Shown here one piece after another: positions 46,823 through 56,712 of a DNA stretch of 64,000 nucleotides. The DNA is from Bacillus sp. T33-2 (lineage in GTDB: Bacteria; Bacillota; Bacilli; Bacillales; Cytobacillaceae), in assembly GCF_002860205.1 (NCBI RefSeq), contig NZ_PGVB01000029.1, positions 124,001-188,000 of the forward strand, given 5' to 3'. The position numbers and the translations under genes are program-made. Positions within the stretch are counted from its first letter, which is position 1; each line of letters begins with the position of its first letter. A model generated the notes under the pieces. It saw only the letters and a list, made by a program, of their open reading frames with translations, made no database searches and was not told where the DNA came from.

Positions 46823-47575
46823 ATGCTTCAGAAATGTGAAGGCATCGTGATAAGAACAACAGATTATGGCGAAACAAACAAAATCGTGACCTTATATACA
46901 CGGGAATGGGGAAAAGTTGGCGTGATGGCCAGGGGAGCGAAAAAGCCGAACAGCAGGCTTTCCGCCATCACCCAGCTTTTTACATACGGCCATTTTCTTG
47001 TCCAGACTGGAAGTGGCCTTGGAAGCTTGCAGCAAGGGGAAATGATCTCATCGATGAGGTTCATCCGGGGTGACATATTTTTAACGGCTTATGCCAGTTA
47101 TGTTGTAGATTTAACTGATAAAAGTACTGATGACAAAAAACCCTACCCATATATGTTCGGGATGCTTTTACAAACTCTTCAATATTTAAATGAGGAATAT
47201 GACCCCGAAATATTGACGAATATATATGAAATGAAAATGCTGAATGTGCTGGGGCTGTACCCTGTACTGGACCAGTGTGCTAATTGCGGCCGCACCGACG
47301 GCACTTTTTCCTTTTCGGTTAGGGAGGGGGGGCTGCTGTGCCATCGCTGTGTTTCGAAAGACCCGTATCATTTTAAAATCTCCCCTGCAACGGCAAAGCT
47401 GCTGCGTCTGTTTTACCTTCTGGATCTTTCAAGGCTCGGTTCCATTTCCGTCAAGCCTGAAACGAAAGCTGAGCTTAAGAAAGTGATCAACGCCTATTAT
47501 GAGGAATACTCAGGGCTGCACCTGAAGACGAAACGGTTCCTCAACCAGATGGATCAGCTAAAAGACAGGCTGTGA
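46823..47575 (+). CDS. recO: RecO recombination mediator
   Basis: The 250-residue protein loads RecA with RecF and RecR. It has an N-terminal OB fold, a helical middle, and a four-Cys zinc site CANCGR..CHRC (about residues 151-175). GATGGTGACC lies before the ATG. Confidence 0.95.
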   Translation: MLQKCEGIVIRTTDYGETNKIVTLYTREWGKVGVMARGAKKPNSRLSAITQLFTYGHFLVQTGSGLGSLQQGEMISSMRFIRGDIFLTAYASYVVDLTDKSTDDKKPYPYMFGMLLQTLQYLNEEYDPEILTNIYEMKMLNVLGLYPVLDQCANCGRTDGTFSFSVREGGLLCHRCVSKDPYHFKISPATAKLLRLFYLLDLSRLGSISVKPETKAELKKVINAYYEEYSGLHLKTKRFLNQMDQLKDRL

Positions 47576-47580
47576 TCTTG

Positions 47581-47609
47581 TTGACAATCGACTTTCTTTT
47601 CGATATGAT
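47581..47609 (+). promoter_or_regulatory. SigA promoter of glyS
   Basis: A perfect TTGACA (47581-47586), 17 bases, TATGAT (47604-47609), a few bases after the recO stop. Confidence 0.85.
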
Positions 47610-47615
47610 TCAAAG

Positions 47616-47829
47616 TAAATTACATATGTTTGCGCTGAAGGAAAAGAGTACTTTATCCCCTCTGTAAAAGCGAACCCGGGACGGTGCGAGCCGGGTGACG
47701 GAGAATAAAGGAAGGCGTTCCCGAGCAACATGGCTTTAAAGAGGCTGCGTCGCAGCAAATAGGGTGGAACCGCGGGTAACTCTCGTCCCTATGCTTCATG
47801 CATAGGGGCGGGAGTTTTTATTTTTTTAC
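47616..47829 (+). promoter_or_regulatory. Glycine T-box riboswitch with its terminator
   Basis: The leader contains the T-box sequence AGGGTGGAACCGCG (47761-47774). The codon-reading loop has GAAGGCGTTCCCGAGC, placing specifier codon GGC (Gly) at 47714-47716. The T-box TGGA (47765-47768) fits a tRNA ending UCCA, as expected for a U discriminator base. The terminator stem is 47778-47815, with a long T run. Uncharged tRNA-Gly would favour the antiterminator and glyS expression. Confidence 0.93.
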
Positions 47830-47850
47830 TTAAAAAGGAGCGATTAGAAG

Positions 47851-49233
47851 ATGAGTGTAACGATGGATCAGATCGTGTCGCATGCCAAGCACAGGGGTTT
47901 TGTGTTTCCTGGTTCCGAAATATACGGAGGCCTTGCGAATACATGGGATTACGGTCCGCTTGGCGTTGAACTGAAAAACAACATAAAACAGGCATGGTGG
48001 AAAAAGTTTGTCCAGCAGTCTCCTTACAATGTGGGATTGGATGCTGCCATCCTGATGAATCCCCGTACTTGGGAGGCGTCAGGACATTTAGGAAATTTCA
48101 ATGACCCAATGATCGACTGCAAGAATTGCAAAGCACGACATCGTGCCGACAAGCTCATTGAGAACGCCCTTGACGAAAAAGGGATTGAAATGGTCGTTGA
48201 TGGACTGCCGTTTGAAAAAATGGAGGAATTGATCAGAGAGCATGACATCACATGCCCTGATTGTGGCAGCAAAGAATTCACAGGAATCCGCCAGTTCAAT
48301 TTGATGTTTAAAACGTTTCAGGGTGTCACTGAATCAAGCACAAACGAAATCTTTCTCCGTCCGGAGACTGCGCAAGGCATCTTCGTCAATTTTAAAAATG
48401 TGCAGCGAACTATGAGGAAAAAACTGCCGTTTGGCATAGCTCAAATCGGAAAAAGCTTCCGAAATGAAATTACTCCCGGCAACTTCACATTCAGGACACG
48501 GGAATTTGAACAAATGGAGCTGGAATTCTTCTGCAAGCCAGGTGAAGAGTTAAAATGGTTTGATTACTGGAAGCAATTCGCAGAACAGTGGCTCTTGTCC
48601 CTGGGAATGAAGAAAGATAACATCCGGATGCGCGACCACTCGGACGATGAGCTTTCCCACTATAGCAACGCGACAACAGATTTTGAATATAAATTCCCGT
48701 TTGGCTGGGGTGAGCTATGGGGAATTGCTTCCCGGACAGACTATGATTTAAAGCAGCATATGGAATTTTCAGGTGAAGATTTCCATTACCTTGACCAGGA
48801 AACGAACGAAAAATTCGTTCCTTACTGCATTGAGCCGTCCCTGGGGGCTGACCGCGTGACGCTGGCGTATTTAATTGATGCGTTTGACGAGGAACAGCTG
48901 GAGGACGGAACAACACGGGCAGTGATGCATTTCCATCCCGCGCTTGCACCTTTTAAAGCCGCAGTCCTCCCACTGTCAAAGAAATTATCGGAAGAAGCAA
49001 AGGATGTTTTCGGGCTGTTATCTAAACACTTCCTGGTCGATTTTGATGAAGCCGGTTCAATCGGCAAGCGCTATCGCCGCCATGACGAGATTGGGACACC
49101 ATTTTGTATTACATTTGACTTCGACTCCAAGGAAGATAACATGGTTACAGTAAGGGATCGTGATACTATGGTCCAAACAAGGATAGCGGTTGCGGATCTT
49201 GTCAGCTTTATTCAGGATAAGCTCCAATACTGA
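47851..49233 (+). CDS. glyS: Glycyl-tRNA synthetase, single-chain type
   Basis: The 460-residue class II synthetase charges tRNA-Gly. It is the homodimeric type: [17 protein letters not shown] near the start, an inserted Cys pair region ([17 protein letters not shown]), RPETAQGIF and EPSLGADR. B. subtilis uses the unrelated two-subunit GlyQ/GlyS at this locus. AAGGAG precedes the ATG; the T-box leader lies directly upstream. Confidence 0.96.
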   Translation: MSVTMDQIVSHAKHRGFVFPGSEIYGGLANTWDYGPLGVELKNNIKQAWWKKFVQQSPYNVGLDAAILMNPRTWEASGHLGNFNDPMIDCKNCKARHRADKLIENALDEKGIEMVVDGLPFEKMEELIREHDITCPDCGSKEFTGIRQFNLMFKTFQGVTESSTNEIFLRPETAQGIFVNFKNVQRTMRKKLPFGIAQIGKSFRNEITPGNFTFRTREFEQMELEFFCKPGEELKWFDYWKQFAEQWLLSLGMKKDNIRMRDHSDDELSHYSNATTDFEYKFPFGWGELWGIASRTDYDLKQHMEFSGEDFHYLDQETNEKFVPYCIEPSLGADRVTLAYLIDAFDEEQLEDGTTRAVMHFHPALAPFKAAVLPLSKKLSEEAKDVFGLLSKHFLVDFDEAGSIGKRYRRHDEIGTPFCITFDFDSKEDNMVTVRDRDTMVQTRIAVADLVSFIQDKLQY

Positions 49234-49242
49234 TTTTGTAAG

Positions 49243-49269
49243 AAAACGCGGGCCAAGTTCCGCGTTTTT
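49243..49269 (+). terminator. Terminator after glyS
   Basis: AAAACGCGG (49243-49251) pairs with CCGCGTTTT (49260-49268), followed by TG. Stem plus T-rich arm look functional. Confidence 0.8.
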
Positions 49270-49317
49270 GCATGCCATTGACACGCCTTTAGTTATTTTT
49301 TCTTTTCAAACTGCTCA

Positions 49318-49336
49318 AAAAGTATATAATACTTTT
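49318..49336. promoter_or_regulatory. Perfect palindrome over the probable ccpN -10 box
   Basis: AAAAGTAT (49318-49325), ATA, ATACTTTT (49329-49336). A TATAAT (49325-49330) lies inside it. It is placed where a repressor would block transcription of ccpN. Confidence 0.55.
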
Positions 49337-49406
49337 ATACAAGGATAACCTTGATTGTACGGGACAAATGGTTGCATACAAGCTCTTATGCTTTTCTTTT
49401 TGGGTG

Positions 49407-50039
49407 GTGAGGACAATCGAACTTAATAAACGCCAGGAACATATTTTGCAAATTGTTAAAGAAAACGGGCCAATCACTGGTGAGCATATCGCCGAACGTT
49501 TAAACCTGACGAGGGCGACATTAAGGCCGGACCTGGCCATTTTAACAATGGCTGGCTATTTGGATGCCCGGCCAAGGGTTGGCTATTTTTACACAGGAAA
49601 AACGGGAACGCAGCTACTCACAGAAAATTTACAGAAGATCCTTGTCAGGGACTATCAATCGATTCCTGTGGTAGTGCATGAGAATGTTTCGGTCTATGAT
49701 GCGATTTGCACAATGTTTTTGGAAGACGTGGGCACTTTATTTGTGGTTGACAAAGCTTCATTGCTTGTCGGCGTTTTATCACGAAAAGATCTGCTGAGGG
49801 CAAGTATAGGCAAACAGGAGCTGACAGCTCTCCCTGTCCATATAATCATGACAAGGATGCCTAATATCACTATGTGCAATAAAGAAGATCTCTTGATTGA
49901 CGTGGCAAAAAAGCTGATTGAGAAGCAAATAGATGCCCTGCCGGTGGTCAGGGAGACAGATGACGGCTTTGAAGTGGTGGGGAGAGTTACAAAAAGCAAT
50001 ATAACCAAGGCATTTGTCGCTCTGGCAAATGGACAATAG
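49407..50039 (+). CDS. ccpN: CcpN, repressor of gluconeogenic genes
   Basis: The 210-residue regulator has an N-terminal winged helix (IELNKRQEHILQIVKENG, then LTRATLRPDLAIL) and two CBS domains that sense nucleotides (VVHENVSVYDAICTMFLED and MPNITMCNKEDLL). In B. subtilis CcpN represses gapB, pckA and the sRNA SR1 on glucose. The start is GTG at 49407, which lines up with the B. subtilis N terminus, but the ribosome binding site overlaps it, so the start is uncertain. Confidence 0.94.
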   Translation: MRTIELNKRQEHILQIVKENGPITGEHIAERLNLTRATLRPDLAILTMAGYLDARPRVGYFYTGKTGTQLLTENLQKILVRDYQSIPVVVHENVSVYDAICTMFLEDVGTLFVVDKASLLVGVLSRKDLLRASIGKQELTALPVHIIMTRMPNITMCNKEDLLIDVAKKLIEKQIDALPVVRETDDGFEVVGRVTKSNITKAFVALANGQ

Positions 50040-50069
50040 CGATAAACGACAGAGGGTTGGTGTTTGGGA

Positions 50070-50888
50070 ATGGGAAAGTTGCCAGTAATATATGTTGTTT
50101 CTGATTCTGTAGGGGAAACGGCGGAATTGGTTACAAAAGCGGCAATCAGCCAGTTTAATGATGCTGATGTTACATTGAAGCGGTTTCCTTACGTGGAGGA
50201 GCAAACGCATATTGATGAAGTGGTATCCCTGGCTAAGCTTGACGGCGGCATGGTGGCCTATACACTTGTCAGGCCCGAAATAAGTGAGTATATGCGGGAA
50301 GCAGCTGCTAAAGAAGGAGTTTTTGCCGTTGACCTTATCGGGCCGCTTATGAACCAGATTCAAAACATTTGCGGAGAGACACCGAAGTATGAGCCTGGGC
50401 TTGTCAGGAAGCTTGATGAAGAGTATTTCAAGAAAGTTGAAGCGATTGAATTTGCGGTGAAATATGATGACGGGCGTGACCCTCGGGGGATTCTTAAGGC
50501 GGATATTGTACTTATTGGCGTTTCGAGAACGTCCAAAACACCTCTTTCCCAGTATCTTGCACATAAACGCTTTAAAGTAGCAAACGTGCCAATTGTGCCC
50601 GAGGTTGATCCCCCTGAAGAGCTTTTCCTCGTACCAAAGGAAAAATGCTTCGGCCTGCGTATCAGCCCGGATAAATTAAATCAGATCCGGCGGGAGAGGT
50701 TAATATCCCTGGGTTTGAACGACAAAGCGATCTATGCGAATATTGAGAGGATTAAAGAGGAAATCTATTATTTTGACGGGATAGTGGGAAGGATTGGTTG
50801 CCCTGTGATTGATGTAACAAATAAAGCAGTTGAGGAAACAGCAAATGTAATCATGAACCTGAAGACGAAGAGATCGGCCAATCTCTAG
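50070..50888 (+). CDS. yqfL: YqfL, pyruvate phosphate dikinase regulatory family kinase/phosphorylase
   Basis: The 272-residue protein belongs to the DUF299 family that phosphorylates and dephosphorylates pyruvate phosphate dikinase or PEP synthase using ADP. Motifs are SDSVGETAE near the start and the P-loop-like [11 protein letters not shown] (about residues 151-161). In B. subtilis it modulates CcpN activity, and the ccpN-yqfL order is kept here. ATG at 50070 or TTG at 50064 could be the start. Confidence 0.93.
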   Translation: MGKLPVIYVVSDSVGETAELVTKAAISQFNDADVTLKRFPYVEEQTHIDEVVSLAKLDGGMVAYTLVRPEISEYMREAAAKEGVFAVDLIGPLMNQIQNICGETPKYEPGLVRKLDEEYFKKVEAIEFAVKYDDGRDPRGILKADIVLIGVSRTSKTPLSQYLAHKRFKVANVPIVPEVDPPEELFLVPKEKCFGLRISPDKLNQIRRERLISLGLNDKAIYANIERIKEEIYYFDGIVGRIGCPVIDVTNKAVEETANVIMNLKTKRSANL

Positions 50889-50894
50889 CACATG

Positions 50895-50924
50895 GCACAT
50901 ATATCCCATATGTGCTTTTTCTTA
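50895..50924 (+). terminator. Terminator after yqfL
   Basis: GCACATAT (50895-50902) pairs with ATATGTGC (50908-50915), followed by TTTTTCTT. Confidence 0.8.
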
Positions 50925-51009
50925 TTATCAGTTGAGCAGTGCGGTATAGTGTTGCTTCGCGTATTATTTTATTGATATTTCATCGGCGACAAAACTCCGA
51001 GACAAAATC

Positions 51010-51039
51010 TTGGCAAAAAAGACTATCATATACTATAAT
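51010..51039 (+). promoter_or_regulatory. SigA-type promoter of yqxD-dnaG-sigA
   Basis: TTGGCA (51010-51015), 18 bases, perfect TATAAT (51034-51039). It leaves a long AT-rich leader of about 160 bases to yqxD, in which only a short GTTTAG-like repetition (51063-51085) was noticed. Confidence 0.65.
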
Positions 51040-51236
51040 AAAAAATTGTGATAAAAATGTACGAGTTTAGGTTTAGAGTTTAGTTATTACGAATAAACTA
51101 TTTATTGTCAGATGTCAAGGTAAAGCTCTAAATAAAATTCGACATAATTCCGTTTTTGAAAAATTCCCTCGTAAAGAAGGAATATCCGGAGTGATGTAGA
51201 ATAACTACTAATAAATTAAACCAGCCGTCATTTTTT

Positions 51237-51671
51237 GTGGATGCTGATTCGTGTCCTGTTAAAAAAGAAATTGTCGAAATAACTTCGCCTATCTCGATCA
51301 CAACACTATTTGTCGCCTCTTATGCACATGTTCAAAATGATCTGGCCGGCCAAAATTGGGTCTTCGTAGATTCATCAAAAGAAGCGGTCGACCTCTATAT
51401 TATGAACCATGCAACATGCGGGGATATTTGTGTGACACAGGATATTGGATTGGCTTCGACGCTGTTGGCGAAAGGAGTTTATGTGCTGTCGCCAAGGGGA
51501 ATTTTATTTGATGAAAACGAGATTCAAACTGCACTTGACATGAGATATCTTTCCGCCAGGGCAAGGCGCCAGGGAATCTATGGGAAAGGGCCAAAATCTT
51601 TCAGCCAAAAAGACAGGGAACGGTTTGCAGCAGAATTGGCAAATCTTTTGTCGAAATTTGCAGGATTTTGA
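51237..51671 (+). CDS. yqxD: YaiI/YqxD family protein (UPF0178)
   Basis: The product has VDADSCPVKKEI at its start and RGILFDENEIQTALDMRY, typical of the YaiI/YqxD group, a PIN/NYN-like nuclease fold of unknown role. The coordinates use the first canonical start, a GTG, but that has no ribosome binding site and cuts into the first beta strand. The frame is open upstream to an ATA at 51201 that sits 9 bases after GGAG and gives ITTNKLNQPSFFVDADSC, closer to relatives. Its stop is 40 bases before dnaG. Confidence 0.85.
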   Translation: MDADSCPVKKEIVEITSPISITTLFVASYAHVQNDLAGQNWVFVDSSKEAVDLYIMNHATCGDICVTQDIGLASTLLAKGVYVLSPRGILFDENEIQTALDMRYLSARARRQGIYGKGPKSFSQKDRERFAAELANLLSKFAGF

Positions 51672-51711
51672 ACCTATCCTCTCGAATAATGATTTAAACG
51701 GAGTTATGCTT

Positions 51712-53520
51712 ATGTCAGAACGAATTGCCGAGGAAAAACTGAATGAAATCCGCCAATCCGTTGACATTGTTGATGTCATAGGTGATTATGTCCAGCTCTC
51801 GAAGCAGGGGAGGAACTATTTCGGCCTATGCCCGTTTCACGGAGAAAACAGCCCTTCCTTCTCAGTCGCCCCTGACAAGCAGATTTATCATTGCTTCGGC
51901 TGCCATGCTGGTGGGAATGTTTTTTCATTCTTAATGGAAATTGAAGGATTGTCTTTTCTCGAAGCGGCCGCAAAACTGGCTGAAAAGGGCCAGGTTGACC
52001 TCCAACTGGAGATGCCATCAGGTTCGAAACAACCGAAGATGCCGCAGGATGTTCAGCAAATGATTGAGGCCCATGAGCTACTACGTAAATTCTATCATCA
52101 TTTGCTTGTAAACACAAAAGACGGCCAGCATGCTCTTGAATACTTGCTTAAGCGCGGATTCACCAAAGAATCAATTGACAAGTTCCAAATTGGTTATGCC
52201 CTTCCGTCGTGGGACTTCGTCACAAAATTTCTTGTTAAACGGGGATTCCCCCAGGATGTGATCGAGAAGGCAGGCCTGATTATTAAACGGGACAAGGATG
52301 GGACTTTCTTTGACAGGTTCCGGGAAAGAATCATGTTCCCGATTTTTGACCATCATGGTAATACGATAGCCTTTTCCGGGAGAGCAATGGGGGACGATGA
52401 GCCCAAATATTTAAATAGCCCCGAGACGGCCATCTTTAATAAAAGCAAAATATTGTATAATTTCAACCTGGCTCGGCCAAGTATCAGAAAGCATCAGCAG
52501 GCTGTTCTTTTCGAAGGATTCGCTGATGTGATAGCTGCAGGCCGGGCAGGTGTGGAAAACGGTATTGCCACAATGGGAACATCGCTCACAGATGAACATG
52601 TATCGGTCATCCGGCGAAATGTTCATTCTGTAACAATCTGTTATGATTCCGACAATGCCGGAATTGAAGCTGCTTTCCGCGCGGCAAATCTGCTTTCGCA
52701 GGCCGGCTGTTCGGTAAAAGTGGCGCTGATGCCGGACGGATACGACCCCGATGACTACATAAGGGAGTTTGGCGAAGCAAAATTTGCCAACGATGTAATA
52801 GGGGCAAGCTTAACACTGATGGGTTTTAAGTTTCTTTACTACCGAAGGGGGAAAAACCTCCATAATGAAGGAGATCGCCTTCAGTATATCGAAGAAGTAT
52901 TAAAGGAAATCAGCCGCCTGGAAAAAGCAGTCGAGAAAGACCATTATATGCGACAGCTCGCTTCTGAATTTTCCATTTCGCTCGATGCGCTTCAACAGCA
53001 GCAAATGCAGATGTCCAGGGCTGAAAAACGAACAACCCCGGACAAAGCTGTACAATTGAAGCCGCAAATCACCGTTGCGCGGAAAACGGATCGGCTCAGG
53101 CCTGCTTTCCATACTGCCGAGAGACGCTTGATCTCCCACATGATGAGGGACACCGACTTCGCTTATAAAGTGCAGGATATGCTCCAGGGAAATACCTTCA
53201 ACATTGATGAACACCAGGCTATTATTACTTATTTATTTGGATTTTATGAAAAAGGGCATCAACCGGATTCAAGTGCGTTCTTAAATTATCTTGAGGATAA
53301 TAAGCTAAAAAGGGTTGTTGCCGAAATTGAAATGATGTCCATTAATGAGGAGGTCAGTGACCAGGAATTAGCCGACTATATTAAGCAGGTGTTGAATTAT
53401 CAAAAATTGTTAAAAATAAAGGAAAAAGAATCAGAACAAAAGCAGGCAGAACGTGAAAGTGATTTTCTTCGCGCTGCAGCCATCGCTGCAGAAATCATCC
53501 AGCTGCGAAAATTATTATAG
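51712..53520 (+). CDS. dnaG: DNA primase
   Basis: The 602-residue primase makes RNA primers at the fork. It has the zinc finger CPFHG..CFGCHAGG (about residues 40-65), the TOPRIM core (VLFEGFADVIAA, then ICYDSDNAG) and the C-terminal helicase-binding domain. ATG at 51712 is 8 bases after GGAG; an ATG two codons upstream is too close. Order dnaG-sigA is the macromolecular synthesis operon. Confidence 0.97.
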   Translation: MSERIAEEKLNEIRQSVDIVDVIGDYVQLSKQGRNYFGLCPFHGENSPSFSVAPDKQIYHCFGCHAGGNVFSFLMEIEGLSFLEAAAKLAEKGQVDLQLEMPSGSKQPKMPQDVQQMIEAHELLRKFYHHLLVNTKDGQHALEYLLKRGFTKESIDKFQIGYALPSWDFVTKFLVKRGFPQDVIEKAGLIIKRDKDGTFFDRFRERIMFPIFDHHGNTIAFSGRAMGDDEPKYLNSPETAIFNKSKILYNFNLARPSIRKHQQAVLFEGFADVIAAGRAGVENGIATMGTSLTDEHVSVIRRNVHSVTICYDSDNAGIEAAFRAANLLSQAGCSVKVALMPDGYDPDDYIREFGEAKFANDVIGASLTLMGFKFLYYRRGKNLHNEGDRLQYIEEVLKEISRLEKAVEKDHYMRQLASEFSISLDALQQQQMQMSRAEKRTTPDKAVQLKPQITVARKTDRLRPAFHTAERRLISHMMRDTDFAYKVQDMLQGNTFNIDEHQAIITYLFGFYEKGHQPDSSAFLNYLEDNKLKRVVAEIEMMSINEEVSDQELADYIKQVLNYQKLLKIKEKESEQKQAERESDFLRAAAIAAEIIQLRKLL

Positions 53521-53565
53521 ATCTTACTGATCAGTGTTTGTGATTTTTTGGAAGGAGGGGGACAT

Positions 53566-54696
53566 ATGGCTGAAAAGTCAGCCCGTTCTAAAGAGGTCGA
53601 ATCAGAAGTGACCCTTGAACAAGCGAAAGACCAGTTAACGGAACTGGGTAAGAAAACCGGCGTCCTTGCTTATGATGATATTGCCGAAAGGCTCTCAAAC
53701 TTCGAGTTTGATTCTGACCAGATGGATGAGTTTTATGAATTCCTTGGTGACCAGGGAATAGAACTTGTCGGTGACAGTGAGGAAGAAGAAGAAAATCCAA
53801 ATATCCAGGAGCTCGCCAAAGGCGAAGAGGAATTCGACTTAAATGATTTAAGTGTGCCCCCAGGGGTCAAGATCAATGACCCAGTGAGGATGTACCTGAA
53901 AGAGATAGGGCGGGTGGACCTTCTGTCCGCGGAAGAAGAAATCAACCTGGCCGAACGGATAGAGCAGGGCGATGAAGAGGCAAAAAGGCGGCTTGCAGAA
54001 GCAAACCTGCGCCTTGTTGTAAGCATTGCAAAACGCTATGTCGGCCGTGGCATGCTGTTCCTTGACCTGATCCAGGAAGGGAATATGGGCTTGATCAAGG
54101 CGGTTGAAAAGTTCGATTACCGCAAAGGCTTTAAATTCAGCACATATGCCACATGGTGGATCCGCCAGGCTATAACAAGGGCCATTGCCGACCAGGCCCG
54201 GACGATCCGTATCCCGGTGCATATGGTTGAAACGATCAACAAGCTGATCAGGGTACAAAGGCAGTTGCTGCAGGACCTGGGCCGCGAACCGACACCTGAG
54301 GAAATCGCCGAAGACATGGATTTAACCCCGGAAAAGGTCCGCGAGATCTTGAAGATTGCGCAGGAGCCGGTTTCCCTTGAAACACCGATCGGTGAAGAAG
54401 ATGATTCGCACCTCGGAGACTTCATTGAAGACCAGGACGCGACATCTCCGTCGGAACATGCAGCCTATGAGCTGTTGAAGGAGCAGCTCGAGGACGTTCT
54501 GGATACCCTTACTGACAGGGAAGAGAACGTGCTCAGGCTCCGCTTCGGACTTGACGACGGGCGTACCCGGACTCTCGAGGAAGTTGGTAAAGTATTCGGT
54601 GTCACACGTGAGCGCATCCGCCAGATCGAAGCCAAGGCACTGCGCAAGCTGAGGCACCCGAGCCGCAGTAAACGCCTGAAAGACTTTTTAGAATAG
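53566..54696 (+). CDS. sigA: Primary sigma factor SigA
   Basis: The 376-residue housekeeping sigma has region 1.1, region 2 with [21 protein letters not shown] (cited as residues about 168-188) and [15 protein letters not shown], region 3, and region 4 with [19 protein letters not shown]. Length matches B. subtilis SigA. GGAAGGAGGGGG precedes the ATG; the frame begins six codons upstream within that site. Confidence 0.99.
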   Translation: MAEKSARSKEVESEVTLEQAKDQLTELGKKTGVLAYDDIAERLSNFEFDSDQMDEFYEFLGDQGIELVGDSEEEEENPNIQELAKGEEEFDLNDLSVPPGVKINDPVRMYLKEIGRVDLLSAEEEINLAERIEQGDEEAKRRLAEANLRLVVSIAKRYVGRGMLFLDLIQEGNMGLIKAVEKFDYRKGFKFSTYATWWIRQAITRAIADQARTIRIPVHMVETINKLIRVQRQLLQDLGREPTPEEIAEDMDLTPEKVREILKIAQEPVSLETPIGEEDDSHLGDFIEDQDATSPSEHAAYELLKEQLEDVLDTLTDREENVLRLRFGLDDGRTRTLEEVGKVFGVTRERIRQIEAKALRKLRHPSRSKRLKDFLE

Positions 54697-54703
54697 GATT
54701 GCC

Positions 54704-54750
54704 AAGGAATAAATTACTTCCTACAATAGAAGTAATTTATTCCTTTTATT
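54704..54750 (+). terminator. Terminator after sigA
   Basis: A 16-bp stem, AAGGAATAAATTACTT (54704-54719) with AAGTAATTTATTCCTT (54730-54745), followed by TTATT. Confidence 0.9.
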
Positions 54751-54779
54751 ATGTTCACGAATGGAAGTGCTAAGGCCAT

Positions 54780-55304
54780 ATGGATCGCCAGCGTAAAAGC
54801 ATCATTGTTCAAGAAATTACATATTGGAAAAAAAACCGTTTGCTGCCGGACCAATATTGCGATTATTTGCTTGCGCTATATACCGGGGGAGATGAGCCTG
54901 CCGTGGAGCCGACGTCTAAAAAATCCGGCAAGATGGTTTTTTTCAGCGGTTCCCTGTTAATGCTGCTGCCACTTTCGGCATTTTTAATCTATTTTACTGA
55001 ATTGTCTTTCATTTTGCAAATTACCTTTTATATTTTAATGGCCGGTATTTGTTTTGGAGCGGTTTATTATTATTCAAAAATGGATCGCTCAATTCAACTG
55101 CCAATGATTGTTTCAGCGCTGCTCCTTTTAATGGGATCCGCAGAGGTCGCAGACAGGCTATGGTCACACCCTTTAACAATTTATTCTGTTCTGGCCCTGA
55201 ATTGCCTCGTATGGACGTTCACCGGGCTGAAGTTGAAATTGCTTTCTTTTAAAGTATCAGGACCGGTCGGACTGCTCGTCCTGGCGGTTGTTATGTTCAG
55301 ATAA
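54780..55304 (+). CDS. Five-span membrane protein, function unknown
   Basis: The 174-residue protein has a polar start (about residues 1-48, with EITYWKKNRLLPDQYCDYLL) and about five hydrophobic spans filling the rest. The N-terminal part recalls membrane proteins of the DUF2157 type, where a short soluble helix pair precedes spans, but I am not sure of the family. It starts 84 bases after sigA, beyond its terminator, with only a weak AAGG site. Confidence 0.7.
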   Translation: MDRQRKSIIVQEITYWKKNRLLPDQYCDYLLALYTGGDEPAVEPTSKKSGKMVFFSGSLLMLLPLSAFLIYFTELSFILQITFYILMAGICFGAVYYYSKMDRSIQLPMIVSALLLLMGSAEVADRLWSHPLTIYSVLALNCLVWTFTGLKLKLLSFKVSGPVGLLVLAVVMFR

Positions 55305-55398
55305 TATTGCAAAATTGAAAAGTTTTAAAATGTTGAGAAAATTATTTCTTTCCCTTTATAATATAAAATGTAAGCGCATTTGTACAAGGGGGATGGAT

Positions 55399-56538
55399 AT
55401 GAATTTTGATTTGACCGCAGAGCAAGGAATGATCAAGCGAACCATTCGTGAATTTTCAGAAGAGGAAGTAGCGCCTGGAGCACTTGAGAGGGACCAGAGA
55501 AAACAATTTCCACAGGAAATATTTAAAAAGCTTGGAGACATGGGGATGCTCGGGCTTCCCTTTCCGGAAGAATACGGCGGAGCCGGAGCCGATACGATCA
55601 GCTTTGCCATCGTCACAGAAGAATTAAGCCGGGCCTGTGCATCTGCGGGAATCACATACTCTGCCCATATTTCGCTTGGAGGCGCACCGATCTATTTGTT
55701 TGGCACTGAAGACCAAAAACAAAAGTATTTAATCCCGATTTGCACCGGTGAATCCCTCGGGGCATTTGGGCTTACTGAGCCAAATGCAGGCTCCGATGCC
55801 GGCGGTACCAGGACAACCGCTGTGGAGAGAGACGGGCGTTTTTCGATCAACGGAAATAAATGCTTTATCACAAATGCCAGCTATGCAAAACATCTTGCCA
55901 TTACCGCTGTGACAGGGGAAGACGGCGGCAAAAAGGAAATCAGTGCGATCATTGTGCCAACAAATTCTCCCGGGTTCACGGTCATCGACAATTATGAAAA
56001 GATGGGTTTGAATTCATCCAATACAACCGAGCTGGTGCTCGAGAATGTGGAGGTCCCGCTGGAGAACCTATTAGGGAAAAAAGGGGAAGGCTTCAAACAA
56101 TTTCTCATTACCCTCGATGGCGGAAGAATCGGGATTGGTGCGATGGGGGTTGGTATTGCCCAGGGGGCATTTGAGCGGGCGCTTAATTATGCGGAGCAAC
56201 GGAAACAGTTCGGCCGTTCTCTGTCCCAATTCCAGGCGATCCAATTCAAACTTGCAGACATGGCAATGAAAATTGAACTCGCTCGCAACATGGTATATAA
56301 AGCAGCGTGGCTTAAGGACCAGGGCCGCCCCTTCTCGAAAGAAGCCTCTATGTGCAAGCTGTATGCCTCTGAGATAGCGATGGAAGTCACCAGCGAGGCG
56401 GTACAGATCCACGGTGGCTACGGCTATATGAAAGAATACCACGTCGAGCGGTATATGAGGGATGCAAAATTGCTTGAGATTGGCGAGGGGACGTCAGAGG
56501 TGCAGCGAATGGTGATCGCAAGGCTGATTGGTTGTTGA
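55399..56538 (+). CDS. Acyl-CoA dehydrogenase
   Basis: The 379-residue flavoenzyme oxidises an acyl-CoA at the alpha-beta bond. FAD and substrate blocks are AFGLTEPNAGSDAGG, GNKCFITNA, RIGIGAMGVGIAQGAFE, QFGRSLSQFQAIQFKLADM and QIHGGYGYMKEYHVERYMRD, with the probable catalytic Glu in IGEGTSEVQR. It resembles short-chain or butyryl-CoA enzymes such as MmgC and AcdA. ATG at 55399 is 6 bases after GGGGG. It stands alone between sigA and cccA, without electron transfer flavoprotein genes, which is unusual for this locus. Confidence 0.94.
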   Translation: MNFDLTAEQGMIKRTIREFSEEEVAPGALERDQRKQFPQEIFKKLGDMGMLGLPFPEEYGGAGADTISFAIVTEELSRACASAGITYSAHISLGGAPIYLFGTEDQKQKYLIPICTGESLGAFGLTEPNAGSDAGGTRTTAVERDGRFSINGNKCFITNASYAKHLAITAVTGEDGGKKEISAIIVPTNSPGFTVIDNYEKMGLNSSNTTELVLENVEVPLENLLGKKGEGFKQFLITLDGGRIGIGAMGVGIAQGAFERALNYAEQRKQFGRSLSQFQAIQFKLADMAMKIELARNMVYKAAWLKDQGRPFSKEASMCKLYASEIAMEVTSEAVQIHGGYGYMKEYHVERYMRDAKLLEIGEGTSEVQRMVIARLIGC

Positions 56539-56552
56539 GCAATCGGAAATAA

Positions 56553-56583
56553 AAACTCCATCTTTGGGGATGGGGTTTTTTGT
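56553..56583 (+). terminator. Terminator after the acyl-CoA dehydrogenase gene
   Basis: AACTCCATC (56554-56562) pairs with GATGGGGTT (about 56569-56577, one G-U pair), followed by TTTTTT. Confidence 0.8.
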
Positions 56584-56712
56584 CTAAATTGTGAACAACT
56601 GTGGCAAAGTTTGCTTTTTTGCTTTTCCTGCAATCATTTTTCAAGTAAAATAATAATTGTTTGAAATCATTTTTTTAGTAAAAATGTTCGTACATAAGAG
56701 GAGGGGTATAAT

